A stretch of DNA of 64,000 bases from Deltaproteobacteria bacterium HGW-Deltaproteobacteria-8. GTDB lineage: Bacteria > Desulfobacterota > Desulfovibrionia > Desulfovibrionales > Desulfovibrionaceae. The stretch lies in the NCBI GenBank assembly GCA_002840405.1, contig PHAR01000001.1:516320-580319 (forward strand), in the 5' to 3' direction. The position numbers were made by a program, and so were the translations under genes. Below, piece by piece: positions 15,821-24,894 of the stretch; within the stretch, counting starts at the first letter, position 1, and every line of letters begins with the position of its first letter. A model generated the notes under the pieces. It did no database searches. It was not told the origin of the DNA and worked only from the letters and a program-made list of their open reading frames with translations.

Positions 15821-18049
15821 ATGCGCCGCGCCACAGCACGATTCGCCCTGGCTCTGCCCCTGCTTCTGCTTTGGTGCTTCGCCTTGTGTGCTCCGGCCCT
15901 CGCCGCGCCCTCGGGCAGCGAGGAACGCTACGCCCTGGTCATCGGCAACTCCGCCTACAAATCCGCTCCGCTGAAAAATCCCGCCAAGGACGCGCGCGAC
16001 ATGGCCGCCCTGCTGGGGTCCCTCGGCTTCAAGGTCACCCTCAAGGTCAACGCCGGCCAGAAAGACATGGAAGAGGCCGTGCGCGAGTTCGGCCTGAACC
16101 TGCGCAAGGGCGGGGTGGGCCTGTTCTACTTCGCCGGGCACGGCGTGCAGGTGGCGGGCAACAACTACCTCGAGCCTGTTGACGCCAAGATCCAGAGCGA
16201 GAGCGACGTGCGCTACGAATGCGTGGACGCCGGGCGCGTGCTCGGCAAGATGGAGGACGCGGGCAACACGCTGAACATCGTCATCCTCGACGCCTGCCGC
16301 AACAACCCCTTCAGCCGGGGCTTCCGTAGCGCGGACCGTGGCCTGGCCGAGATGCGCGCGCCCACGGGCTCCCTCATCGCCTATGCCACGGCCCCGGGCT
16401 CCGTGGCCAGCGACGGCACCGGCGAGAACGGCGTGTACACCAAGCATCTGCTGAAGAACATGCGCACCTCCGGCCTGCCCATCACCGACGTGTTCATGCG
16501 CGTGCGCATGGGCGTGGTGGGTGAAACCGCCAAGAAGCAGGTGCCCTGGGAGTCCAGCTCCCTCACCGGCTACTTCTATCTTACTGGTGACGACAAGGCC
16601 GTCCAGACCCTGGCTCCGGCTTCTGTCCCTGCTCCGGTTCCTGTCCCTGCTCCGGCCCTGGCCCCTGAGGTGGAAAAGCCGAAGCCCGCCCCGGCGATCG
16701 ACATCAAGGCCGAACGACGGCGCATGGCCGAGGAGGCCGCGCGGCTCAAGCACGAGAAGGAGGAGCTGGCGCAGCTCCAGGCCCTCAAGACCGAAAAAGA
16801 CCGCATTGAGGCCGAGCGCCAGAGGATCAGCGAGGCCAAGCTCCTGGCCATGGGCTCCAGGCCCAAGCAGGCGCCGCCCGCCCAGGCATCCCAGGCCAGC
16901 AGGCCCGCCAGCAGATCCGACGTGGCCGCCAACGCGCCCTACTTCGCCATGCTCGCGCGCCACGGCGTCAGCGATGCCCAGCACTATTTCGAGTCCGCCC
17001 TGCAGGCCCGGCCCGACGACGCCGACGCCCGCGCCGGGCTGGCCGTGGCCCTGCTGCTGCACAAGCGCGAGGCCGACGCCAAGTACCAGGTCCGGCGCGT
17101 CGAGGAATCCGGACAGACCACCCCCGGCACCCGCGTGGCGCGCGGCTTCATGCTCGGCATGGAGGGCCAGCTCTCCGACAGCTCCTACCAGCTCAACCGC
17201 GCGCTGGAGGAAGGCGCGGACCGCGCCCTGGTGCAGCTGGCCATTGCCACGGCAGCGACCAAGAAAAACGACATGGACCAGGCCAAGAGGGCCATGGAGG
17301 AATACCGCTCGCTTGTGCCGCCAATGGAGGAGAACGACTACGCCAAGGACCTGGCGAGCAAGGTCGACATCGTGGGCCGGCTGGTGGGCACCTTCTACTG
17401 GACCATGCTCAGCAAGGAGATCAACTCCATGTCGAGCACCGTCACCTTCTCGCGGCTGGGCGAGGGCCTCGCGGCCAGCTCGGGCGGGTATGCGGGCGGC
17501 ACCATCAGCAACCTGAAGATCTCCGGCAAGCATTTGAGCCTGACCTGGACAGCAACCGTCTTCCTCATCACCAGCACCTTCGAGGTCACCGCCGACCTTG
17601 CAGGCGACCTGGACACCATCCCGGTCACCTACCACGAGGCCGGATCGCCCGCGATGCTGCGCGGCTTCTTCATCCGCCAGGGCAGCATGGCCCAGAACAT
17701 GGCCTACCACGCCAACCCGGCGGACTGCTTCATCGCCACCGCAGCCTATGGCGGGGCCTTCGAGGACCAGGTGACCACCCTGCGCCGCTTCCGCGACGAC
17801 GTGCTCCTGGACTTCCAGTGGGGCCGCGACTTCGTGGCCACCTACTACCGCTTGAGCCCGCCCCTGGCCGACGCCATCCGCCAGCGCCCCTGGGCGCGGG
17901 CTGCGGTGCGCGGCGCGCTCCTGCCGGTGGTGCTTATGGCCGGGGCAGCCACGGGCGACGTTGAAAGCGCGGCCTGGCTGGGCCTGTGCGCGGGCCTCAT
18001 GGCCGCGGGCGTGCTCGTGCTGCGGGTCCGCCGCTCCCGACAGGGCTAG
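15821..18049 (+). CDS. Exported caspase-like protein with C-terminal CFI-box and membrane segments
   Basis: A 742-residue tandem paralogue of the preceding protein. It has a signal peptide (ALPLLLLWCFALCAPALAA), a caspase domain with His107 (YFAGHG... here FAGHG) and Cys159 (DACRNNP), the same coiled-coil segment and TPR-like helices. Unlike its twin it ends with a CFIATAAYGG motif (Cys636) followed by a segment rich in Arg/Asp and then two hydrophobic stretches. This is the CFI-box C-terminal domain, seen at the ends of exported bacterial proteins. The ATG is set by GGAGG about 9 bases upstream and by the signal peptide; an in-frame upstream extension to 15698 overlaps the previous gene and is rejected. 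Confidence 0.87.
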   Translation: MRRATARFALALPLLLLWCFALCAPALAAPSGSEERYALVIGNSAYKSAPLKNPAKDARDMAALLGSLGFKVTLKVNAGQKDMEEAVREFGLNLRKGGVGLFYFAGHGVQVAGNNYLEPVDAKIQSESDVRYECVDAGRVLGKMEDAGNTLNIVILDACRNNPFSRGFRSADRGLAEMRAPTGSLIAYATAPGSVASDGTGENGVYTKHLLKNMRTSGLPITDVFMRVRMGVVGETAKKQVPWESSSLTGYFYLTGDDKAVQTLAPASVPAPVPVPAPALAPEVEKPKPAPAIDIKAERRRMAEEAARLKHEKEELAQLQALKTEKDRIEAERQRISEAKLLAMGSRPKQAPPAQASQASRPASRSDVAANAPYFAMLARHGVSDAQHYFESALQARPDDADARAGLAVALLLHKREADAKYQVRRVEESGQTTPGTRVARGFMLGMEGQLSDSSYQLNRALEEGADRALVQLAIATAATKKNDMDQAKRAMEEYRSLVPPMEENDYAKDLASKVDIVGRLVGTFYWTMLSKEINSMSSTVTFSRLGEGLAASSGGYAGGTISNLKISGKHLSLTWTATVFLITSTFEVTADLAGDLDTIPVTYHEAGSPAMLRGFFIRQGSMAQNMAYHANPADCFIATAAYGGAFEDQVTTLRRFRDDVLLDFQWGRDFVATYYRLSPPLADAIRQRPWARAAVRGALLPVVLMAGAATGDVESAAWLGLCAGLMAAGVLVLRVRRSRQG

Positions 18050-18506
18050 GGCGCCGTCACGCCTCACGGCAGGGCGCGCACCAAACCGCATCGGCCCATT
18101 GCTCTCCCTTTCCATCGCCTCGGCCGCGCACCTGCGCCGACCAAGTCCTTTGCCCCGAACGCGCCGTCTTAGACACGCCAAGCGGCGCGAAAGCCCTGGC
18201 CACAGTCCCTCCCAGTACCCCTGCCGCGCCGGGACTGCCTGCGTTGGGGGGGGGTGCCCTTCGCAACGCGCAAACCCTCGGCCAGGATTCTGGACCGTCC
18301 TGGCCAATAGACGTGGTTAGTTGAGCTAATGAGTCCGCTTTACTCTGAAAGATGTCCTATGTTATGAGGAACAATATGTAGTCGAAGGGTTTGGCGGCAA
18401 GAATGGAGAATACGTTTTCCGCGCGCATCCAGAGCTGCCTTTGAGACCGTGTTTTTTGCCGGCATCCGGGCGCGTCTTCCCGTGCTCCTGATGACTCGGA
18501 GGACCA
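18050..18506. other. Intergenic region upstream of the T6SS locus
   Basis: 457 bases without a gene. It has a GCCGT/ACGGC hairpin (18053-18070) just after the caspase stop, a run of nine Gs (18246-18254), and an AT-richer stretch (about 18310-18420) that is the likely place for the tssA promoter. I see no convincing -35/-10 pair and no sigma54-type TGGCAC-N5-TTGC site. GGAGGA at 18498-18503 is the tssA ribosome site. Confidence 0.6.
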
Positions 18507-20078
18507 ATGGACTTTCTTGAGCTAGGGAAACACCCCATAACCGAAGCCAACCCGGCGGGCGATGACGCCCGGTATGAACCGGAATATGATGCGCTTCAGC
18601 AACAGATCGACAAACTCTCCAGCGCCACTGCCGGTGGCGAGGTTGACTGGAAGAGCATCGCCGCACTCTCCCAGGCGCTTCTCTCGGAAAAAACAAAAGA
18701 CATCAAGGTCGCATCGTACCTTGGCGTGGCCCTGCTGCACCTGGAAGGCGTAGACGGACTCTCCACGGGCACGCAGGTTCTCCTCGATCTCATCACCAAT
18801 TTCTGGGAAACCATGCACCCGGCCAAGGCGCGCCTGCGGGGCCGCTTCAACGCCGTGTCCTGGTGGATGGACAGTGTTCAGGCCTTCCTCACCGGCTACA
18901 GCGGCCCGGAAGTCCCCCAGGCCACAGTTGACATTCTCTCGCAGCGCCTGAAGGACCTGGACTCCGCCCTTTCCGGCCAGGCCCCGGACGCCCCCATGCT
19001 CAACAAGCTGGCGGCCTTCGCCAATGCCCTGCCCGTCCAGGCCCCCGCAGCGCAGGCCCAGCCCCAGGCCGCCGCCCAGGCGAACCGGACGGCCACGCCC
19101 CCTGCACAGCCTGTCACGCAAAGCGCTGCCCCTGCTGCCTCAACTGCGGCTGCCGCGTCCGCCAAAACCCTCGGCTCGGAAGACGAGTACCGCAAGGCGC
19201 TCGCCACCGGCCTGGCCGAGCTGGCCGCAGTGGCCGACTACATGCTTTACAATGACGGCGCGGACCGCATCGGCTACCGCCTCCGCCGCATAGCCGCCTG
19301 GCTGCCCGTCTCGTCCCTGCCGCCGGCGGACAATGGCCAGACCATGATCCCGCCGCCCGAGGGCTTCGTGAAGGACGCCATCGTCCAGCAGCTGGCGGGC
19401 CGCGATTTCCGGGGCGCGCTGCAGGCTGCGGAGTCCCGGATCGGGCAATACCTGTTCTGGCTTGACCTCAGCCGTTTCGCGGCCGAGGCCCTGGACGGCC
19501 TGGGCGGCGACTACCGCGACGCCAAGCTCGCCGTGGAGGAGGAGACCAGGATCTTCGTCAAGCGCCTGGGCGGCGTGGTCTCCCTGTCCTTTGCCGATGG
19601 GACGCCTTTTGCCGACGCCAAGACCAGGACCTGGCTGAGGGGGCTCGCCGACGACGGCTCTGCCCTGCCGACAGAGCCCGGCGACGGGGCCTCCTTGTCC
19701 GCCAGCGTCTTTGCCGAGGCCTCACGGTTGGCAAAGGACAACCACGTGTTCGATGCCGTGACCATCCTGCAAGGCAGCCTGGCCAACGCCTCTTCGGGCC
19801 GGGAGCGTTTCATGCTGCGGCTGGGCATGATCCGCCTGCTCACGGACGTGGACCAGAGCGCGCTGGCCCATGCCCATGTCGAGGAGATCCTGGAGCAGAT
19901 CAAGGAGTACCGCCTGGAGCTGTGGGAGCCGGACCTGGCCCTGAACGGCTTCACCACCGCGCACGACGCGCTGACCGCAGAGGGCGGCGACGAGGCCATG
20001 GCCCTCGCCAAGAACACATTGCAACGCATCGGCAGGGTGAACCCCGCCGCCGCGCTCAAAATGAACGGACTGGGTTGA
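18507..20078 (+). CDS. tssA: T6SS protein TssA (ImpA-type)
   Basis: A 523-residue cytoplasmic T6SS assembly protein. Residues 8-125 are the ImpA N-terminal domain (start HPITEANPAGDD, then NFWETMHPAKARLRGRFNAVSWW). An Ala/Pro/Gln-rich linker (about 175-215) leads to a long helical VasJ-like C-terminal part. TssA binds the baseplate and membrane complex and guides sheath and tube polymerisation. It opens the T6SS operon, 47 bases ahead of tssB. Confidence 0.93.
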   Translation: MDFLELGKHPITEANPAGDDARYEPEYDALQQQIDKLSSATAGGEVDWKSIAALSQALLSEKTKDIKVASYLGVALLHLEGVDGLSTGTQVLLDLITNFWETMHPAKARLRGRFNAVSWWMDSVQAFLTGYSGPEVPQATVDILSQRLKDLDSALSGQAPDAPMLNKLAAFANALPVQAPAAQAQPQAAAQANRTATPPAQPVTQSAAPAASTAAAASAKTLGSEDEYRKALATGLAELAAVADYMLYNDGADRIGYRLRRIAAWLPVSSLPPADNGQTMIPPPEGFVKDAIVQQLAGRDFRGALQAAESRIGQYLFWLDLSRFAAEALDGLGGDYRDAKLAVEEETRIFVKRLGGVVSLSFADGTPFADAKTRTWLRGLADDGSALPTEPGDGASLSASVFAEASRLAKDNHVFDAVTILQGSLANASSGRERFMLRLGMIRLLTDVDQSALAHAHVEEILEQIKEYRLELWEPDLALNGFTTAHDALTAEGGDEAMALAKNTLQRIGRVNPAAALKMNGLG

Positions 20079-20124
20079 GCTTCGCCGCGAAGGCGTTTGG
20101 AACGATTAAACGGAGGTCGCGAAC

Positions 20125-20607
20125 ATGGCGAAAGAAGGATCGGTAGCTCCCAAGGAGCGGGTGAACATCGTCTACAGACCGGAAACTGGTGACGCCAAGG
20201 AAGAAGTCGAGCTGCCCCTGAAGCTCCTGGTGATGGGAGACTTCTCCCAGAAGACCGACGACCGCATGGTCGAAGACCGCGACCCCGTCAATATCGACAA
20301 GGATAATTTCAACGCCGTGCTCAAGGCCCAGAACCTGGAGCTCAACCTCGGCGTGGACAACAAGCTCAGCAAGGAACCCGGCGCGCAGATGGCCGTGAAG
20401 CTCAAGTTCGAGAGCCTGAAGGATTTCGATCCGGATGAGATCCTCAAGCAGGTCCCCGAACTCCAGAAGCTCATGGAGCTCAGAGAGGCCCTCAAGGCCC
20501 TGAAGAGCCCGCTGTCCAACGTGCCGGATTTCCGCAAGAAGGTGCAGGACCTCGTCAAGGACGCGGGCGCACGCGAACGGCTTCTGAAAGAACTTGGAAT
20601 CGAGTAG
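20125..20607 (+). CDS. tssB: T6SS contractile sheath small subunit TssB (VipA)
   Basis: A 160-residue protein of normal TssB length. It contains the family segments VNIVYRPETGDAKEEVELPLKLLVMGDFS and the later FESLKDFDPDEILKQVPEL (cut here into two descriptions for clarity: the N-terminal strand region and the DFxPD segment). It forms the small half of the contractile sheath with TssC, whose gene starts 10 bases later. GGAGG precedes the ATG. Confidence 0.96.
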   Translation: MAKEGSVAPKERVNIVYRPETGDAKEEVELPLKLLVMGDFSQKTDDRMVEDRDPVNIDKDNFNAVLKAQNLELNLGVDNKLSKEPGAQMAVKLKFESLKDFDPDEILKQVPELQKLMELREALKALKSPLSNVPDFRKKVQDLVKDAGARERLLKELGIE

Positions 20608-20617
20608 GGGGACATCC

Positions 20618-22102
20618 ATGGCTGAAGAAAAACTCCAACAGCAGCAAGAGGCCGCCGGAGCGACGACCACCGGCTCCCTGCTGGACGACATTGTCGAGGC
20701 GACCAAACTCAAGCCGAGTGATGAGGCCTATTCCGTGACCAAGGCGGGGCTGCAGGCCTTCCTTGAGGAGATGGTCAAGCCCGAACGCGAAGGCGCCAAG
20801 GTTTCCGGCAACCTGGTCGACGACATGCTGGCCCAGATCGACCAGAAGCTTTCCCTCCAGATGGACACCATCATCCACAACAAGGACTTCCAGCAGATGG
20901 AGTCCTCGTGGCGCTCGCTCAAGTTCCTGGTGGACAGGACCGATTTCCGCGAGAACGTCCGCATCCAGATGATGAACGTCTCCAAGCAGAACCTGCTTGA
21001 CGACTTCGACGACGCGCCGGAGATCACCAAGTCCGGCCTGTACAAGCAGGCCTACACGGCCGAGTACGGGCAGTTCGGCGGCCAGCCTTTCGGCGCCATC
21101 ATCGCCAACTACGACTTCGGCCCCGGCCCCCAGGACATGAAGCTGCTGCAATATTGCGCGTCCGTGTCGTCCATGGCGCATGCGCCCTTCATCGCCGCCG
21201 CCGGAACCGAGTTCTTCGGCATCGAGAAATGGAGCGAGCTGCCCAACCTGAAGGACCTCAAGTCCATCTTCGAGATGCCGCAGTACGCCAAGTGGCAGTC
21301 CTTCCGCGAGTCCGAGGATTCGCGCAACGTCGGCCTGACCCTGCCGAAGTTCCTGCTGCGGCTGCCCTACGGACAGGACACCCTGCCCGCCAAGAGCTTC
21401 AACTATCAGGAAACCGTGGCCGACGGCGACGACGACTTCTGCTGGGGCAACACGGCCTTCGCCTTTGCCTCCAAGCTCACCGACTCCTTTGCCAAGTACC
21501 GCTGGTGCGCCAACATCATCGGCCCCCAGGGCGGCGGCGCGGTGGAGAACCTGCCGCTGTACCAGTACCAGGCCATGGGCGTGGTGCAGAACAAGATCCC
21601 CACCCAGGTGCTGCTCTCGGAGCGCCGGGAATACGAGCTGGCCGAGGAAGGCTTCATCGGCCTGACCATGCGCAAGGGCAGCGACAACGCGGCCTTCTTC
21701 TCCGCAAACTCCTGCCAGAAGGCGAAGAACTTCGGCACCAGCAAGGAAGGCAAGGAGGCCGAGCTCAACTACAAGCTCTCCACCCAGCTGCCCTACATGA
21801 TGATCATGGACCGCCTGGCCCACTACATCAAGGTCATCCAGCGCGAGAACATCGGCACCTGGAAGGAGCGCGGCGACCTGGAGCGCGAGCTCAACACCTG
21901 GATCTCCCAGTACGTGACGGAGATGGATGACCCGGCGCCCAGCGTCCGCAGCCGCAGGCCGCTGCGCATGGCCCAGATCGAGGTCAGCGACGTGGAAGGC
22001 GATCCGGGCTGGTATCAGGTCTCTCTCAAGGCGCGTCCGCACTTCAAGTACATGGGCGCCTCCTTCACGCTGTCTTTGGTGGGCAAGCTGGACAAGGAAT
22101 AG
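20618..22102 (+). CDS. tssC: T6SS contractile sheath large subunit TssC (VipB)
   Basis: A 494-residue sheath subunit. Family hallmarks are the early LDDIVEATKLKPSD, FQQMESSWRSLKFLVDRT, the FFGIEKWSELPNL segment, a CWGNTAFAFA stretch and the C-terminal domain ending in SFTLSLVGKL. With TssB it builds the sheath whose contraction fires the Hcp tube and is later recycled by ClpV. The ATG after AGGGGG is preferred to an in-frame upstream start inside tssB. Confidence 0.96.
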   Translation: MAEEKLQQQQEAAGATTTGSLLDDIVEATKLKPSDEAYSVTKAGLQAFLEEMVKPEREGAKVSGNLVDDMLAQIDQKLSLQMDTIIHNKDFQQMESSWRSLKFLVDRTDFRENVRIQMMNVSKQNLLDDFDDAPEITKSGLYKQAYTAEYGQFGGQPFGAIIANYDFGPGPQDMKLLQYCASVSSMAHAPFIAAAGTEFFGIEKWSELPNLKDLKSIFEMPQYAKWQSFRESEDSRNVGLTLPKFLLRLPYGQDTLPAKSFNYQETVADGDDDFCWGNTAFAFASKLTDSFAKYRWCANIIGPQGGGAVENLPLYQYQAMGVVQNKIPTQVLLSERREYELAEEGFIGLTMRKGSDNAAFFSANSCQKAKNFGTSKEGKEAELNYKLSTQLPYMMIMDRLAHYIKVIQRENIGTWKERGDLERELNTWISQYVTEMDDPAPSVRSRRPLRMAQIEVSDVEGDPGWYQVSLKARPHFKYMGASFTLSLVGKLDKE

Positions 22103-22167
22103 CTTCTCGCTCTTGTCGCGTTGAATGCTTGCCCGGCGAGAGTGTCAGGCTAAACGTGGCCTCAACA

Positions 22168-22184
22168 TAGTGTAAATAACACTA
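22168..22184 (+). promoter_or_regulatory. Inverted repeat in the hcp leader
   Basis: TAGTGT-AAATA-ACACTA, a perfect 6-base inverted repeat directly before the AAAAGGAG ribosome site of hcp, in the 95-base gap after tssC. It could be an operator or a leader hairpin that controls Hcp output. Function is inferred from position only. Confidence 0.4.
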
Positions 22185-22197
22185 AAAGGAGAACGAT

Positions 22198-22683
22198 ATG
22201 GCCCTTACCTCGTACATGAAAGTGACAGGAAAGACGCAAGGTCAAATCAAGGGCGACTGCGATCAGGCCGACCCCAAGAAAAAGGACACGATCCTGCTGT
22301 ACGCCATGGACCACCATGTCGAGATTCCCAAGGACACCCACACCGGCCTGCCCACCGGCCAGCGCATCCACATGCCCTTCAAGGTCGTCAAGCACAAGGA
22401 CAAGTCCTCCCCTATGCTGTTCCAGGCTACCTGCAAGGGCGAGCAGATGACTGTCGAAATCAATTTCTTCAGCATCGACCCCACCGGAAAAGAGAACAAC
22501 TACTACACGATCAAGATGGAAAACGCCATCGCGGTCGACATGGGTGAATACACCCTGATGACCTTTCTCCCGGAGAACAAGCCCTACAGGGACATGGAAG
22601 AGATCAGCTTCACCTACTCCAAGATCACCTGGACCTACAACGACGGCAACATCGAGTACACCGACGACTGGAAAAGCGCCTAG
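22198..22683 (+). CDS. hcp: T6SS tube protein Hcp (TssD)
   Basis: A 161-residue Hcp1-family beta-barrel protein that stacks as hexameric rings to form the inner tube. It starts ALTSYMKVTGKTQGQIKGDC and has the conserved THTGLPTGQRIHMPFKVVKH region (early loop and strand), and ITWTYNDGNIEYTDDW at the end. It has normal length and no effector extension. Its own leader with an inverted repeat and a following hairpin suggest it is expressed more strongly than the rest of the operon, as expected for a protein needed in many copies. Confidence 0.96.
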   Translation: MALTSYMKVTGKTQGQIKGDCDQADPKKKDTILLYAMDHHVEIPKDTHTGLPTGQRIHMPFKVVKHKDKSSPMLFQATCKGEQMTVEINFFSIDPTGKENNYYTIKMENAIAVDMGEYTLMTFLPENKPYRDMEEISFTYSKITWTYNDGNIEYTDDWKSA

Positions 22684-22694
22684 GCCCACACGCA

Positions 22695-22720
22695 GAAGGG
22701 GCTCCTCCGGGAGCCCCTTC
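22695..22720 (+). terminator. Perfect hairpin after hcp
   Basis: GAAGGGGCTCC, loop TCCG, GGAGCCCCTTC: an 11-base perfect stem in the 56-base gap between hcp and tssE. No T-run follows, so it may cause partial termination or protect the 3' end of an abundant hcp message while letting some read-through into tssE. Confidence 0.6.
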
Positions 22721-22739
22721 GCTTCCGAGCGGAGGACTG

Positions 22740-23159
22740 GTGAGCGAACAAAGACTGCTTGAACGCATTCGGCTCATGGAGCAGGACCCGGACAGCCGCG
22801 AAGTGGCCGAGCCCGTTCTGGTCGTGGGCTCCATCCTCGAGTACTTGCGCATGATCCTGAACACCAGGCAGGGAAGCGTCGAGATCGCGCCGGACTTCGG
22901 GGTGCCGGACTTCACGGACATGTTCGGGGCGTCCGGCATGGAGTGCGTGCGGGACATAGAGGCGGCCATGACCAAAGTCATCACGAAATACGAACCCCGG
23001 ATGCAGAACGTGAAGATCGAATTCATCCCCCAGGAGGACGCTCCCCTGGCGCTCCAGTTCAAGCTCCAGGCCAAGCTGATGCTGGAGAACCGGGACATGC
23101 CCGTGGTTTTCGAAACAACGCTCGACCCCGACGGCCGCATTACGGTCAAAGACAGCTAG
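22740..23159 (+). CDS. tssE: T6SS baseplate protein TssE (gp25-like)
   Basis: A 139-residue GPW/gp25-family protein. It begins with SEQRLLERIRLMEQDPDS, has SILEYLRMILNTRQGSVEIAPDFGVPDF (the conserved NTR-QGS-xxxPDFGxPD element) and a glutamate-rich middle. It is the sheath-initiating baseplate wedge component. The start is GTG with GGAGGA 5 bases upstream, which is unusual within this operon where ATG dominates. Confidence 0.94.
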   Translation: MSEQRLLERIRLMEQDPDSREVAEPVLVVGSILEYLRMILNTRQGSVEIAPDFGVPDFTDMFGASGMECVRDIEAAMTKVITKYEPRMQNVKIEFIPQEDAPLALQFKLQAKLMLENRDMPVVFETTLDPDGRITVKDS

Positions 23160-23163
23160 GCCC

Positions 23164-24894
23164 ATGATCGAAAAGTACTACCAGAGAGAACTGACGCACC
23201 TGCGCGAGCTGGCCGTCGAGTTCGCCAAGAACCACCCCGCGCTGGCCCCCATGCTCACCGGGCCGGGGTCTGACCCCGACGTCGAGCGCCTGCTGGAAGG
23301 CACCGCGTTCTTGTCGGGCATGGTCAACCAGAAGCTCGACGACGAGTTTCCGGAGATCGTCCACGGGCTCATCCAGCTCGTGTTCCCGCATTACCTGCGG
23401 CCCATCCCGTCCACCACCATCATCAAGTTCACGCCCAAGCCGAGCCTCATGGAGACGGTCACGGTCCCGTCCGGCACGCAGATCGCCTCCATCCCGGTGA
23501 TGGGCACTCCCTGCACCTTCTCCACCACCTTTAACGTCGACCTGCACCCGCTGAAGATCACCAGGGTCGCGCTGCAGCAGGGCGCGGGCCGCTCGGGCAC
23601 GCTGACCATCGGGCTGGAGCTCAAGGGCTTGACCCTGGAAAACTGGAACGTCTCCAGCCTGCGGTTCCATCTGGCCGGGGACGCGGCCGCCGCCGCCGAA
23701 CGCTACAAGATCATCTTCAACTGCATCCGCGGGCTGCGCATTGGCGCGGAGGGCGGGACCTCGGCCCTGCTGGGCACAGGCAACCTCCAGGCCGTGGGTT
23801 TCGAGGACGACGAGGCGCTGCTGCCCTACCCGTCCCAGTCCTTCCCCGGCTACCGCATCCTTCAGGAATACTTCATCCTGCCGGAAAAATTTCTTTTCTT
23901 CGATGTCACCGGCCTGGAGAACTGGAAGGGCCGGGGCGGAGACAAGCGCTTCGAGATCGTGCTGGAGCTGGACAAGCTCCCGGCCGAGCCCATCCGCTTT
24001 ACGGAAGAGCACCTCTGCCTGTTCGCCTCGCCCGCCATCAACCTCTTCCAGCGCGACGCGGAGCCTGTGATCCTGGACCACAAGCGGCCGGACTACCAGG
24101 TGCGGCCCTCGGGCGACACCGGGGGCGAGTTCCAGGTCTACTCCGTGGACAAGGTGGTCGGGTACATCCAGGGAACCGTGGAGGAGCGCCCCTACAAGCC
24201 GTTCCACATGTTCAACCCCCAGACCGGGGAGATGCCGGTCTATACCGTGCGGCTCCAGCGCTCGCCCATCCGGGACAAGACCGAACTCTTCGTCTCCGTT
24301 GCCTACCCCTCCCAGCAGAAGGAGCCCAAGCTCGAGACCCTGTCCATGTCCCTGACCTGCACCAACGCGTCTCTGCCGGAGAAGCTCCGCTACGGCGACA
24401 TCTCCCAGCCCACGTCCACCTCGCCGGAGCTGGCCAGCTTCGAGAACATCCGCCAGCCCACGTCCCCGGTGCAGCCGCCGCTGGGCAGGAACCTCCTCTG
24501 GCGGCTCTTGTCGCACCTGTACATCAACTACCTCTCCATGGCCGACGTGGAGAGCCTGCGGGCCATGGTCAAGCTCTATGTCTTCACCGACACCCGTGAC
24601 CGGGGCTCGGTGGTGGCTAACACCAAGCGTGTGGACGCCATCGCCGACATGCACGTGACCGAGGGCGACCGGCTGGTGAAGGGGCTGGTCATGCGCGGGC
24701 GCGAGATCAAGATGTCCCTCAACCGGGAAGGCTTTGCCAACGGCGGCGACATGTACCTGTTCGGCTCGGTGATGAACCGTTTCTTCTCCGGCTATGCCTC
24801 GGTCAACTGCTTCACCCGCCTGACCGTTGAAGAGACGCTCAACAAGGAGTTGTTTCGTTGGAATGCAATGATCGGCGACCGCCCGCTGCTGTAA
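23164..24894 (+). CDS. tssF: T6SS baseplate protein TssF
   Basis: A 576-residue TssF (VasA/ImpG) protein. It begins with the family hallmark YYQRELTHLRELAVEFAKNHP and then DPDVERLLEGTAFLSG and HYLRPIPSTTIIKF. It forms the baseplate wedge with TssG and TssK. Its 3' end overlaps the start of tssG by 37 bases, so the two are translationally coupled. Confidence 0.96.
   Translation: MIEKYYQRELTHLRELAVEFAKNHPALAPMLTGPGSDPDVERLLEGTAFLSGMVNQKLDDEFPEIVHGLIQLVFPHYLRPIPSTTIIKFTPKPSLMETVTVPSGTQIASIPVMGTPCTFSTTFNVDLHPLKITRVALQQGAGRSGTLTIGLELKGLTLENWNVSSLRFHLAGDAAAAAERYKIIFNCIRGLRIGAEGGTSALLGTGNLQAVGFEDDEALLPYPSQSFPGYRILQEYFILPEKFLFFDVTGLENWKGRGGDKRFEIVLELDKLPAEPIRFTEEHLCLFASPAINLFQRDAEPVILDHKRPDYQVRPSGDTGGEFQVYSVDKVVGYIQGTVEERPYKPFHMFNPQTGEMPVYTVRLQRSPIRDKTELFVSVAYPSQQKEPKLETLSMSLTCTNASLPEKLRYGDISQPTSTSPELASFENIRQPTSPVQPPLGRNLLWRLLSHLYINYLSMADVESLRAMVKLYVFTDTRDRGSVVANTKRVDAIADMHVTEGDRLVKGLVMRGREIKMSLNREGFANGGDMYLFGSVMNRFFSGYASVNCFTRLTVEETLNKELFRWNAMIGDRPLL

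Noticed and set aside
18050-18506. A sigma54 promoter for the T6SS operon
   Set aside because: T6SS loci are sometimes sigma54-dependent, but no TGGCAC-N5-TTGC element is visible upstream of tssA.
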